NCBI GenBank assembly: GCA_017506865.1
Contig: JAFCMP010000135.1
Coordinates: 62,001-126,000, forward strand
Source: Tribonema minus
Lineage: Eukaryota; Sar; Xanthophyceae; Tribonematales; Tribonemataceae
Direction of reading: 5' to 3'
DNA: 64,000 nt
Positions 19,530 through 32,100 of the stretch are shown piece after piece (the stretch's first letter is position 1; every line of letters begins with the position of its first letter). A program made the position numbers and the translations under genes. The notes beneath the pieces were generated by a model. It searched no databases. It was not told the origin of the DNA and saw only the letters and a list, made by a program, of their open reading frames with translations.

Positions 19530-22500
19530 CTGCAGCAGGCGCCACGACCAAACATGGCGCAGCAGTTGTAAGCATTGCGTTCGTAGTCATGATGTGCTGT
19601 GTGCTGCGGCAAATCTGTGCTGAGACAAACTGGTGCTGCGGCGAACCTGTGTGATCAAAATCTGATATACAGATGGACTTTTCCGCGCCTTCAGCGCGAC
19701 TTCAAGGAGACTGGTCACTACCAGTGAGCAAGACAGCCCGAGAAAAAGGGTGCTGTTGAGATCGGGATGTACAGATGAACCACGAATACTTCCAACTCAA
19801 CTTGTCGCAAACCTGATTAAGCACACATACACATACCACATTGTCGCTGACGTCAGGTGTGTTGAAGTGCCGGGCTTACACTTGAAACCTAAGTTGTCAC
19901 AGACCCAATTAGACTACATGTACGTACCACATTGACGTCGCACGGGTTCACATACCAACATACCTGAAGCATGGACTCTATCCACTTGTCAAGTCTTCAA
20001 GCATCTCGCGAAAACCCGCCATAACCCCTTTTTTCAGAGATATAAGGTATGCTGCTGGGGTTCACATAGCAACGTACCTACAGCTTGGGCTCCATCCGCT
20101 TGTTGGGGTCCACGAGCATCTCACTGAACCCTCGCAAGTATGGGTATGTATACTGCAGGTTAGGTAATATATGTATACCAGCATACCTGAAGCATGGACT
20201 CCATCCACTTGTCGGGGTCCTCCAGCATCTCGCTGAACCCCGGCACGTATGTATGCTGCTGCGGGTTCACATACCAACATACCTGAAGGACTCCATCCAC
20301 TTGTCGGGGTCCTCGAGCATCTCGCGAAAACCCTCAAAAAACCCTCTTTGTTCAATGGTATGGGTATGTATATCGCCAAAGTGTACCAACATACCTGAAG
20401 CCCACTTGTCGGGGTCCTCGAGCATCTCGCTGAAAAACACTCCTTTTCGGAAACTGACCCTTTGTTCAGAGGTATGTTGTATGCTGCTGCGGGTTCAAAT
20501 ACCAGCATACCTGCAGCGTGGACTCCACCCACTTGTCGGGGTCCCTGAGCATGTCGCCAAAAATAGCCTTATTTCCCCGAGAGGTATGTACGTATGCTGC
20601 TGCGGATAAAACATGTGTACCAACATACCTGGAGCATGGACTCCATCCACTTGTCAGGGTCCTCGAGCATCTCGCTGAACCCCGGCAGCTGCGCCATGGC
20701 CTGCTTGAGCATGGGGTTCTCCAGGATGGCCTTGCGCGACTCCTCGATCTTCTCCGGCGACCCAAAGAACTCGTCCATCATGGGCGAGTTGAGCACTTCC
20801 CCCATCATCTGCGGGTTACCAAATGCGGGTGAGATTAGATTTGATGGCAAGTTTTGGTTTTGACGACAGATTAATGAAAAATGATGTTTTCCAGAGACCC
20901 CCGAACAACTCGTCCATTGTGGGCGAGTTGAGCACTTCCCCCATTATCTGCACGCCGTGGCGAGGACAGGTTAGGGGTTGAAGGTTTTCCCCGGGGCATG
21001 ATGCATGATGCGAGCGCCCTCGCGTCACAGCTAGGACGGGTTGGACGTGGGGTTGCGATCGGGTCTCATATTGAAAACTGCTCCGATGGCCCGAGGATGT
21101 GTCCACCGCGGACGGACTGAGCGCTGCCCCATCATACATGCCGCAGCAAACGCGGGGTTACTGTCAAGGTTGGTGCTACCATTCTGAGAGTCATGCCAGA
21201 GTTACGCGACCGCTCGGTCCGCCCCAGATAACCTAGTTGATCTGAGCGAGTTGGGCACTTTGCACATCACCAGTACGAGGTCGCAAGTGCGGGCCGGGTT
21301 GCATGTAGCAGCATGTATGCAGAGTAGAGCTTAGGGTTGGTAGGCTACGGCTGGGGATGAGGCTAGAGATCGAGGTCTGCTCGGCGCAGTCCAAACAACT
21401 CGTGCATCAGGGTGAAGTGATACCTTTCCCATTCGTCTGCACTCCGCACCAGCAGCAACGCTTCACTTTCACTGCGGGTTGCTCTGTACTTCAACTATTG
21501 CAGTACCGTCAAAGAGGAGGGTGGAAGTTGTTTCTTTGAAACCTGCGTTGAGAAGGGTAGCGGGTGCCTTTGTGGTGTGCTTTCAATATGGAAACGAGAG
21601 CCCCCAACTGGAGCAAAGAAGCGTGGAGTCTCGCAACTGTTTTGCACTGTTGCTGTTGAAGTTGAAGTTTTGGTGACTTCTGCACTTGAGGTGAAGGCGT
21701 TCCTGCACCCAATGACATTTTCGAGGGGACTGACTACAGCACCCCTACGCACAATATGATGCGCACGCTGCCGACGATCTGGAGTTTTGGTAATTGCTGC
21801 ATCTCAGCACTTGAAGTCGAGCGTCGCTGCACCCCCTGCACCCAGCACACGTCGTGGGCGGTGGCTACTGTGCCACGTGCGCACAGGGTGATGCGCAAGC
21901 TGCCAGAGCAGACGTGCTCGCTAGCAAGCAAGCTGCTATCACGTCAGTGGCGAACCTTGTGCGTACACCCTGATGTTGACACAAAAACAACGTTCGCCTC
22001 TACTTCTCTGCTGTGCTGCCACAGCAGATGCAGATGTGGCGAAGGTGCAAGCATGCCCCAAAAGTGACCATCCCTGGTCGCGTTTCTGTGTACATTTGTC
22101 ACGGGCAATGATTCTTGAATGGTCGCATTGCTTGCCCATTTTTGCACTAAGTAGGTGCAGCTGCTAAGGAAATTGTTGAAACGTGCACGCATGAAGCCAT
22201 GCTCTGCAAATTGCCAAGGCTTACAGTCTGATCACTGCACACGCACTGTGCAGCCCGCAGCATCACAAGTACTTGCATACATACTGTCCATACAGTTTAT
22301 TAGTGGTCACTATTCAAAATTGGCAATGATCTGAAGGATGGTCATCTGTATTAAAATCCCAAATGAACCTACTTGGTGTTATTAAAAGCAACAAGCTGGT
22401 ACACAATGTATCTGAGCGACTGAACACAGGGCGGACTGGTTATTACCTCTCTCGTTCTTCTAGCAGACAAGAGGTAAAGATTTTGACAGCACTTTACGAC

Positions 22501-23370
22501 TCTTGAACGCAGCTGCAAACTCTTCGTATCCAGTGGTGGATAGCAGCGCATGTAACCATATTCTGTAAACAGCTCTAGCCGAATCAGTGCATGTACATTC
22601 AGCCACCATTTATTTGGCTGCTCAACTATACCAGCCCATCCGCCGTAAGCTTTGGGAAATCAGAAGCGTGCAATGAAATACCGAATACCATATGAGTAGT
22701 AGGCTGCTGCTGACAAACTGTTGCGCCAGAAGATCCATGCACATGCAACTTCGTGAACAAATACAATTCCACAGGAAACTGCATTGTTGGCTATGTATGG
22801 CGCTGCTGTTGATCCTCTGATGTGTTGCTATATTGCTGGGCAACTGCTGCTAGAGTGTGCGCGCGCAAGTGACTGATTCACGTGCAACATCAACGACGAC
22901 ACGTGGCACATGCGCCTCACCTTCTGATACTCTTCCGGGCTCAGGTCTGGCATCCCAGCGGGCATCCCCGGCATGCTCCCCATCCCCGGAAAGCCTGCGA
23001 TACCAGGGAACCCGGAGCCCTCGCCTCCTGGCGCATCCACTGTGCCATCGGCATCCACGCCTGCTGCCGCCGTCCGCTCCGCTTTGGGCTTCTTCGATGG
23101 CACGACGTTGATGGTGTCGCCGTCGGAGACGCCCACCGTGGACAGGTCATCGCCTGCTGCCAGGAGCTTGCCCTTGAACAGGACGCTCTGCTGCTCTGCG
23201 GAGAGGCCCGCCTTCTCTTGGACCTCTGCTTGTATGTCGCTCACAGATGAGCCAGAGACCTGGTACTTCTTGCCCCTGAGGGTGACCACCACGTTCAGGG
23301 GGGCACTCGCCAGGGAGGGCACGACGGCGGCCAGGACGGCGCCCGCTGACAGGAGTAGTGAGAAACGCAT
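19437..23370 (-). CDS. Secretory ubiquitin-like / STI1-like domain protein, 3 exons
   Basis: Exons 23370-22921, 20808-20629 and 19529-19437; all junctions are phase 0, total 240 aa. Residues 1-23 are a signal peptide (MRFSLLLSAGAVLAAVVPSL ASA). About residues 25-95 form a ubiquitin-like fold (LNVVVTLRGKKYQVSGSSVS, then VQEKAGLSAEQQSVLFKGKL and VGVSDGDTINVVP). A Gly/Pro/Met hinge follows, then the STI1-like helices of exon 2 (NSPMMDEFFGSPEKIEESRK, NPMLKQAMAQLPGF) and an acidic end DDLDDE. UBL plus STI1 is the layout of ubiquilin-type chaperone shuttles, but those are cytosolic; the signal peptide points to the ER or a bounded plastid. AATAAA overlaps the stop region, a likely poly(A) signal. 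The substrate is unknown. Confidence 0.88.
19955..20565 (-). repeat. Junction echoes of UBL exon 2 donor (6 copies)
   Basis: Plus-strand copies of CATACCTGNAGCATGGACTC / CCACTTGTCGGGGTCCTCGAGCATCTCGC (exon end plus donor) begin at about 19963, 20075, 20182, 20278, 20393 and 20512; the true junction is at 20624. Spacing is about 95-125 bp. Most keep a usable CAG|GTATG donor. Each loses exon homology after 40-65 bases. Confidence 0.95.
20629..20808 (-). CDS. UBL gene exon 2: STI1-like helical segment
   Basis: 60 codons, MMGEVLNSPMMDEFFGSPEK through LEDPDKWMESMLQ, acceptor CCCGCAG|ATG and donor CTCCAG|GTATGT. Asn-Pro and Ser-Pro Met-rich turns are typical of STI1/Hip-type repeats. Seven to nine partial copies of its two edges flank it. 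Confidence 0.88.
20885..21440 (-). repeat. Junction echoes of UBL exon 2 acceptor (2-3 copies)
   Basis: CCGAACAACTCGTCCATTGTGGGCGAGTTGAGCACTTCCC at 20904-20945 repeats the first part of exon 2 (MGEVLNSPTMDELF) with its acceptor. Weaker copies lie near 21235-21265 and 21395-21440. Confidence 0.85.
22921..23370 (-). CDS. UBL gene exon 1: signal peptide, ubiquitin-like domain, Gly-Met hinge
   Basis: 150 codons ending LSPEEYQK before donor CAGAAG|GTGAGG. The LFKGKLL and DGDTINVV motifs mark the ubiquitin-like beta-grasp. There is no C-terminal GG, so it is a built-in domain and not a conjugated modifier. The first residue after the predicted cleavage is not Phe, which argues against the usual plastid presequence of red-lineage algae. 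Confidence 0.88.
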
Positions 23371-23631
23371 GCTGTGTATGTGTCGCGTGTGAGACGTGTG
23401 TGAGCACTTCGTTGAAGATCTGAGACTTGAAGTTCTTCAATTTTTTTTCGATTTGTGCCGGCGGAGGCGGTGGCCTTTCTTCTCAGTGGCGGCGGGGGAG
23501 TAGGGCTCCTCGTTCAGCGCGGCAACCTATATAAGACACGTGGCCCCTTGAGTCTATAGTCTCGGCTACATATTAGATTTGCACAGATCCACTTTTTTAG
23601 AGTCACTGCGCTCGAAACAGCAGAGCAAAAC
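23371..23631. promoter_or_regulatory. Divergent promoter between UBL and MFS genes
   Basis: Only 261 bp separate the two start codons, which point away from each other, so this short interval must carry both promoters. TATATAAG at 23528-23535 lies 97 bases before the MFS ATG and reads as a TATA box in that direction. No matching TATA was seen for the UBL gene. Confidence 0.6.
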
Positions 23632-23711
23632 ATGGCGCAGGCGGTGAGCGGCAAGTCCAAGTATGTTCTCCTCCTGCTGCTGCTGATCTACATCAATAAT
23701 CAGTGGACCAG
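23632..23711 (+). CDS. MFS exon 1: start and first transmembrane helix
   Basis: ATG after GAGCAAAAC; MAQAVSGKSKYVLLLLLLIY then INNQWTR across the donor ACCAG|GTACAT. First in-frame ATG downstream of the TATA-like box. Confidence 0.85.
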
Positions 23712-26700
23712 GTACATAAAAAATTTCGACCGAACACAGCACGGTGACGTTGTTGAAGTCACGTCGCCGTTGCCGGCTGCAATGGCTATATGATTAGAGT
23801 CAAATGATTTTGTTCATCTCTTTCTACTGATACCCGTTTTTACAACTGAGGCTAGCAGATGAGATCGCGGTTTGCAGTCGCTTCTGACACGTGGATGCGA
23901 TTACCGCGCATATGAGACCTCAGGATGTACACATGAACTCTGGCAAAGTCCACGCATCCAGGTGCACACGCTGTTGAAACCTGATTCGAAATCTACACTT
24001 CATCTATGGCACAGCACAATAAAGCTTCATGACACAACAGCACAGCTCGTCGGCAACAGACCTTCACAGCATCAAATAGCATAGCTTGGCCTCTTGCGGC
24101 CAGCATACAAGGGAGCTGCAATGCAGGTGCATTCTGCGGCAGCGGCGGCGGCGGCGGCAGGGGACGGCGGGGTAGGAAGCAGTAAAGAGTTGGAATCGTT
24201 TCAGAGCATGTCGCAATTTTCTACATGCGTATTTCGGGAATATGTTTGATGCACATCACCATACGTGAGGTCGCTTTTGAGTGGCGTGCATGCTGCCCTC
24301 ACGAAGGGTCCACAAACAGCGGAAACCTGCACGCATTGTGCCAATAAGCTCAGAATCTCAAAAAAACGCTGGCTGACAACCCTCAGAGACGACACAGCCA
24401 CAAGCAACATGATCAGGATCTGTCTGCGCCCCGATGTGCATAGTGCTCACTGCGCTCTTCTGCCGAGTTATGGTGCCAAAACCCTGCTCAACAGCCTCTT
24501 TGATTCAACCTATGCACACACATCCGCGCGGTGCAGCTGAGATCATTAGCACTTGAGTTTACAGCGCGTCAGCGCCGTTCTGCACGTGACTTCATTACTG
24601 TTCGAACTGGCTGCAACCCATGCTGGTCAATGTGAGAAGTCATTTGCAGAGACTGGCAGGATTGCGGCGCTGATCACGCTTGAATGAGTCAGCGCTCCAT
24701 TGCGTCATCGCTTTGAAACGATTTCTCAGATGACTTTGAGAGCGATTTCGGACAAGCACACATGTGTGCGCACGATCGGCACGACCTTTGCTGAGATGTG
24801 CTTCACCGCACAGTTACCATAGGCCAGTGCCGCGGATATCGAGTACTGTCTATACCTCTCCCCTCTCGGGTGCTTGCTTTCACATAGCGCTCCTCTACTC
24901 AGCGCTGTTGTGCTCTGCGAAAGACACCCCCCCCCGCTCCCCGTGCCTCCGCCCCTTCTGTGTACATCACACCTAGAAATCTACCCCACGATGACCTGGA
25001 CACAGCCTCAACGTCGGTCAGACTTCAACCTTGACTTGGCCCTGCAGCTGCAATGTGGCACGCCGCATCCAATTTCCACATACTTCACCAACCATCAGCA
25101 CATCAATCTTCCGAGCTTGAAATTGAAGTTCAGCCCGCCGCTTTTCCCCACACACTGCGCTCTCACGCCGCATTGCAACACCATATACCTTATCAAGTAC
25201 CTGTACTCTGTCCCCTCGAGCCTGAAGACTAAGTTCAGACCGTCGCTTCGCCCCACACACTGCGCTCTCTTGCCGCACCACGACGCCAGGTACCTCCTCA
25301 ACTCAACTGCCTGTACTCCGTCCCCTCCACGTACCCCAACTCCTCAAGCTTGAAGTTGAGCTTTAGCCCTCTGCTTCGCGTACACACTGCGCTCCCACGC
25401 CGCGCTGCGACGCGCCAGGTACCTCTTCAACTACCTGTGACTCCGTCCCCTCGGGCTTAGAGTTGAAGTTCAGCCCTTCGTTTTGCCCCGCGCTGTGACG
25501 TGCCAGGTACCTCCTCAACTACCTCTACTCCGTCCCCTCGAGCGACGTCGACAAGAGCCTGGCGGCCGCCACCGGCATCACCACCGCCGACTACGGGCTC
25601 CTGGTGGGCTTTGGCTTCAGCCTCACGTACGTCGTCGTGGGGCTCGTCATGGGGCGCGCCGCAGACGTCTGCAACAGGTGCGGGCAGCAGCGCTCAGAGC
25701 TTAGATAAGGCATGTAGGTAGGTAGGCTGTATGTATTTGGCTTCAGTCTCACGTAAGTGGTCGTGGGGCTCGTCATGGGGCATGCCGCGGACGTCTGCAA
25801 CAGATACGCGCAGCAGCGCTCAGTGCTTGGAAAAGGTAGGTAGGTAGATGTGGTAGGGGGGGGCTGGTCATGGGGCGCGCGGCGGACGTCGGCAACAGGT
25901 GCGTGCAGCAGCGCTCGGAGTTTGGAGAAGGTAGGTAGGTAGATGAGGTTGTGGGGCTGGACGTGGGGCACGTAGCGGACGTCTGCAACAGGTGCGCGCA
26001 GCAGCGCTCAGAGCTAGAGCTGTGCAAGGTATGTAGGTAGGTAGATGTGTTTTGGGGGCTGGTTTTGAGGGGTGCGCGGCGGACGTCTGCAACAGGTGTG
26101 CGCAGCACCGCTCAGAGCTTAGAGCTGCGCAGGGTATGTAGGTAGGTACATGTGGTAGGGAGGCTGGTCACGGGGGGCGCGCAGCGGACGTCTGCAGCAG
26201 GTGCGCGCGCATGCGGCACGTATAGCAGCGCTCAGTGCCTGGAGCTGCTCAATGTAGGCATGTGTGCAGCTTCTTCGAAGGCGTAGTCAACCGAAACAAA
26301 AAACACGTACACTGCACAGTTAGATTCTGCCTGTACGCCTTTGGAGTGATGGCTGGTTCGGCTGCGTCGCGTGGGGTAGGGTTAGGGTTAGGGTTAGGGT
26401 TAGCCTAACCCTACGGTCACGCCGCCGGCGGGGTTTTGTTTATGGAAACGAATCAAAAGATCGTAGAGCTCTAGGTGCCAAGGTGTGGTCAGCCGTCAAA
26501 TGGAATGCCTTCCACCAATACGCGCTCATGCGGCGCTCGTTGACGCAGTCACCAGCAGCGCTTGCGCATCGGCTGCGCGCCCACGCAGCGGCGGCGCGTG
26601 TCGCCACAGTCCTTAACCCTAACCCTAACCCAACAGTTTTCCAGCGCGAACTTGACGTCAACACAGCGCCGACCTCATACTGACGGACAACATCCCGCCC

Positions 26701-26713
26701 CCCAAATTGACGG

Positions 26714-26748
<35 letters not shown>

Positions 26749-29082
26749 ATCTCGCCCCCGTCACCTTGCGCCGGCGCTGAAGAGTCAACATCATTTGCGC
26801 GGGTCTGCTGATCTGGAACGCCGCGGTGGTTCTCATGGGCATGGCCAGGGACTTCCGGTGGTTACTGGGGTCAAGGATCGTTCTGGGAATCGGGGAAGCG
26901 TTCTCGGGGCCCGCGTCGTACTCGCTCATCGCCGACCTATTCCCGCTGGGGCGGCGCGCGGAGGCGAACGGCGTGTTCGCGTTCGGCATCTACGTAGGCG
27001 GAGGTGAGACATGCCTATGTAGAGGGAGGTGAGAGATGCTCATGTAGGGTGCGTCCCCCTTCGCACCGCCTGTGCGATCGAGAACTCGCTTTCGGCAGCG
27101 CAGACCATCACCTCGCCCCCGCAGCATTCTCACCGCATTGCCAGCGCCTGCGGACATGAAAGTCCGGCGAGCTGTTTGAAACTGTTGAAGTTTGAACCTC
27201 TATGACCACCACCGCCACAGGCCCGCAGCCCCACTGCTGCACTTCAACCGGCGCCTGGACCCCCAAACGCGCCGTTCGCCTCTGCGCGCCGCCCCCAGTG
27301 GGAACATGTCCACAGTGAGCAAGTACGACGGCTTCCGCAAGCGCGTTATCGATCGCACAGGCGGTGCAAACGGGGAACGAGAGCATCTCTCACGTCCCCG
27401 TACGTAGATGCCAAACGCGCCCATGCCGTTCGTCTCCGCGCAGTGCGTTCGGCATCTACGTAGGGGGAGGTGAGAGGATCCCGCCCCCTCCTCAGAGACG
27501 TACGCTGTGATTGCAGTTGGCATCCACGTAGGGGGAGGTGAGGCGCTCCCATCCCTGTTTGCCATCGATAACTCGATTGTGGAAGCCGTCGTGCTGGCTC
27601 ATCGCAGACCTGTTCCTGCCAGGGCGGCGCGCAGAGGCGAACGGCGTGTTCGCGTTCGGCATCTGCGTAGGGGGAGGTGAGGCGTGCTTATCTCATGTAG
27701 GAGGAGGTGAGAGATGCTCCCGTCCCCCCCTTCGCATGGCCTGTGCGGTCGACAACTCGCTGAGGGCAGCACGCGCTGTCCGCGCCTGGAATCTACGCAG
27801 GGGGGGATGCGGTGTACCTGCCACCTCCCCTGGCCCCCCCTCTGCCCTTGCTGTTCACAACTGCCGTCATCAGAGTCACCAACCGGAGGCGAGTGTCGAA
27901 CGGCGTTTTTGCCTTTGGCAATGTAGGTGGGGGTGATATGGCTCTCCCCCTTCCCCCCTCCCACCCCCACTTTGTGTGGCCTCTTGCTCACAAGCAACTG
28001 ACGTTTATGAACTCAGCATGCGCAGGCGAAAGTGGCAAGTTCGCCTTCGGCATCTTCGTGGGGCGCGGTGAGGCGCTTAGCATTAGGGTTAGGGTTAGGG
28101 TTAGGCGGCGTCGGCCCTCGGCCATCGCACTGCTGCTTAGGACACGTTTGACAGTCTAATGCTTCCATACCAAGCATGTGTGATGGCGGCTGCGCGCGTG
28201 CACTCCACGTGCAGCTGCAGGAGGTGACGTGCCCACTGATGCTTACTTCAAGCGGGGATGCGCTCCCGTTGACCCTAACCCTCCGTAAACGCAATGAACC
28301 GCAGGCATGGGCAGCCTCAGTCTCGCCATGGCGATGGCGCTCGGCTGACGCGTCGCGCGCTACGCGGTGCCACTAAGAATTACTGTGCCGCAATTGCTTG
28401 CGCGGATTGAGGCGCGCTGACGCACCTTCACCCTAGCCCTAACCCCACTTACCCTAGTTAACCGCAATGAACCGCAGGCATGGGCAGCCTCAGCCTCGCC
28501 ATGGCGATGGCATTCGGCTGGCGCACGACGTGCTACGCGGCGGCGGCGACCGGCGGCGCGCTCGCGTTGCTGACGCGTCACCCTAACCCTAATCCTAACC
28601 CTACTCAACTGCAGGCATGGGCAGCCTCAGCCTGGCCATGGCGATGGCGCTCGGCTGGCGCGTTACGTGCTACGCCGCGGCGCCGAGCGGCGGCTCGCTT
28701 GCGCTGCTGACGCGTCCTTCACCCTAACCCTAACCCCACTGACCCTAGTTAAACGCAATGCACCGCAGGCATGGGCAGCCTCAGCCTGGCCATGGCCATG
28801 GCATTCGGCTGGCGCGCGACGTGCTACGCCGCGGCAGCGGCGACCGGCGCCGCGCTCGCGCTGTTGACACGCCCTAACCCTAACCCTAACCCTTACCCTA
28901 CTCAACTGCAGGCATGGGCAGCCTCAGCCTCGCCATGGCCATGGCATTTGGCTGGCGCGCGACGTGCTACGCGGCGGCGGCGAGCGGCGGCGCGCTCGCG
29001 CTGCTGACGCGCGCCACGGTGCGCGAGCCGCCGCGCAGCGGCGCTGCGGCGGCGTCGCTCAAGCCGCACGTCGAGCAGCCGC

Positions 29083-29118
<36 letters not shown>

Positions 29119-32100
29119 TGTCGCTGGCGGAGGCGGCGCGCGCCATCGCGGGGCGGCGGCTGGTCGTCGCGCTTATGCTGGCGAGCTGCGTGCGGTTCAT
29201 GGCGGGGTGCGTTCGTGCGCATAAAAGCTATACTCCGAAGTAGTCGAATGCCGCGTGACACTCTTGATGCAAGAGGTTGCGGTTTGTCAAAGCTGTGGGA
29301 GCCGGGTGTCAGCCATGTCAGCCTCAGGGCGCGCACGCTGGTGAGGTGTGTGGCAGGCCGTGGCGCTCATGCTGGCGAGCTGCGTGCGGTTCATGACGGC
29401 GGGCGTGTTCGTGCGCGTAACAGCTATCGTTGAACGCCATGCCACGCTCTCAACGAGACAAGTTGCGGTATGTGAAAGCTGTAAGAGCCGGGCGTCAGCT
29501 ACTGCTATGCACCTGTAAGGAGCCTCAGGGGGCTCATGCTGGTGAGGTGCGTGTTCGTCCACGCGCGCGCTGCCGCAAAAAGTATACTGTTCTAAACGCG
29601 GTGTGACGCGCTCGTTCTCGATGAGAGAGGTTGCGGTATGTTGCAGTTAGGTTTAGGTCATGTGCCTCAATGGAGCCTCAGAGGGCTTGCGCTGGCGAGC
29701 TGCGTGCGGTTCATGGCGGGGTGCGTTCTCGTGCGCATAAAAGCTCTAGGTACTTAGAAGTAGTTGAATGCCGTGTGTTACTCTTGATGAGAGGGGATGC
29801 GGTATGTGAAAGCTGTGAGAGCCGGGTGTCAGCCATGTAAGCCTCAGGGCGTGCACGCTGGTGAGGTGTGTGGCAGGCCGTGGCGCTCATGCTGCCGAGC
29901 TGTGTGCGGTTCATGGCGGGGTGCGTGGCGCGCGCTGCCGCATGCGCGCTGCCGCATGAATTGTCGGTGAATGCCGTGTTACGCGCTCGTTTTCGATGAG
30001 AAACGTTGCGGTATGTTGAGGTCATGAACCGGGCTCAAGTTGTGTACTTTCACGAAGCCTCAGAGGGCTTGTGCTGGCGGGCTGCGTGCGGTTCATCGCG
30101 GGGTGCGTGTGTGTGCTGTCTCATGGGTGTCGTCGACTTGACTGAGTGCGGCGTGTGCGCGCGGGTTGAACGGAGGGGGCTGGGGCTGAAGCTGTGCGCC
30201 GAGTGTGAGGCATGAACTTTGTGGCGTGGCGCATGTTTGTGCTGCCGCATAGTTTGCGGTTACCGTATAGACTTTTGTCAACTGGCGTGTGATGCGCGCG
30301 CTTGCTCGCTGAGAGAGGGCACGATTCGCTGAAGGTGTGGGCCGAGTTTAGGTTGTGTACTTGCAAGGAGCCTCAGGGGGCTCTAACTCGCAAGGCGCGT
30401 GCGGCTCATGGCGGGGTGAATGCGCTGCGGCACAGGCAGCTGTCGAGACCGCGTGATGTGCTCCACACACTCACGTGCATGGCCACTCTCATGTCGAACT
30501 TGTTCGCCTGCTTGACTGAGTACCTGCAGCACGCGCATGTCTGCGTCGTGCATATTGCCACTGATGCTGCGCGGCAAGGCCCCCCCCCCCCCTCGCCAAC
30601 CCCCTTGCATCCGAGCATATTGCGCTCTACGGCCTTCACGTTCGCCAGAGCTACGCGCGCGCATTTACACACCGCACGGGCAGCATTCCTACCGACTGCG
30701 TGCACACTGCATAGCCAGACCCCTCCAATGTCGAAAGACATCCCTTTCGGGCAAGCAGAACTGCGCTGTGCGAGTAGCAGTGCACCACACACCGCCAGAC
30801 CCATGCAAGGGTGATCATTGTTCAAGCGCAGGCAAGGCAGGTGACGCCCCCACTAACCCTAACCCTAACCCTAACCCTAACCCTCAGCAAGCCCTAAGCA
30901 TAGGGCACGTGCGGTGCTACCACGAACGTACCCCTCGTGTTGCTGCAGGTACTTTTGGTAGGGTCCGCGCGTGCGGTTGCACACCCTTTGCGGCATGCGT
31001 TTTCACTCACCATACCTGCAGAATACCAATGCGCACTGCACACTTCAAACTGAATGCACCTCCTGTGCTCCACCCCCGCCGCAGGTACTCCATCGGGTCC
31101 TTCATGCCCCTGTTCTGGCTACACACATTCACTCACCACATGGGTAGGCGCGCTCAATACCTGCCCACTTCGTGCACACCGAATACATAGCCCCCCCCCC
31201 CCCCCTTTCCCCTGCCACAGGCACTCCATCGGGACCTACGTGCCCATGTTCTTCGCTCGATACGTACCCATCGCGTGCAACACCGCATACACAAGCCCCC
31301 CGCCCCCCTGCCGCTGCCGCAGGTACTCTGTCGGGTCGTACATGCCCGTGTACGATCTCGCCGCAGGCGTTCCGTAGGGTCCGCGCGAACGGTCTCACAC
31401 CCCTGCGGCATGCGTTCACTCACCGCATGGGCGGAGGCGCACGATACCTACTCATTGTGTGCACACTGCATACATCCCCCCCCCCCCCCCCCCCCCCCTT
31501 GCCGCAGATACTCTATCGGGTCCTACATGCCCGTGTTCTACCGCGCGCGCTTCCCCGACGACGCGGCGCTGTACTCGTACCTCAATGCAAGCGTGGTCGC
31601 CGTCGGCGGCGCACTGAGTGCGTATTTCGGCGGGCTTGCTGCTGACAAGGTGCGGCCTTTCTTCAAGAACATGAAAATCTCAAATGATGTTGTCAACTTG
31701 AACATGAACTTGTCAGTACCCTCATAAGAGTGGGCGCCATCGGCGGTGAGGGCTGGCAGCGGACACAGCGGACAACGTGCGAATCTAGATACTTCTAAAG
31801 TATGCAAATTTCCAACTGACTATGATGTTGTCAACTTCAACATGAGCTTGGCGGCACTCTTGCGAGAGTTGGCGCCCTCGGCGGTGCGCGCAGCGCAGGG
31901 GCTCGCGGCGGAGAAGGTGCGCTCTACTCCACGTTCAAGGACTCCAAAGACAGAGCTGTCAACTTCAATACGAGCTTCAACACGAGCGTGGTCGTGCTCG
32001 GCAGTGCGCTCAGCACGTACCTCGGGGGAGGGGGCTCGCGGCAGACAAGGCGCACACTCCGTTTCTACTTCCAGGGACTTCAAGATGAAGTTGTCGATGT

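Noticed and set aside
19955-20560. Regularly spaced repeats resembling a CRISPR array
   Set aside because: The repeats are degenerate copies of the adjacent exon end in a eukaryotic gene, with no cas genes.
26375-26413. Chromosome end
   Set aside because: Telomeric units are scattered through many introns in both orientations and are short; genes continue on both sides.
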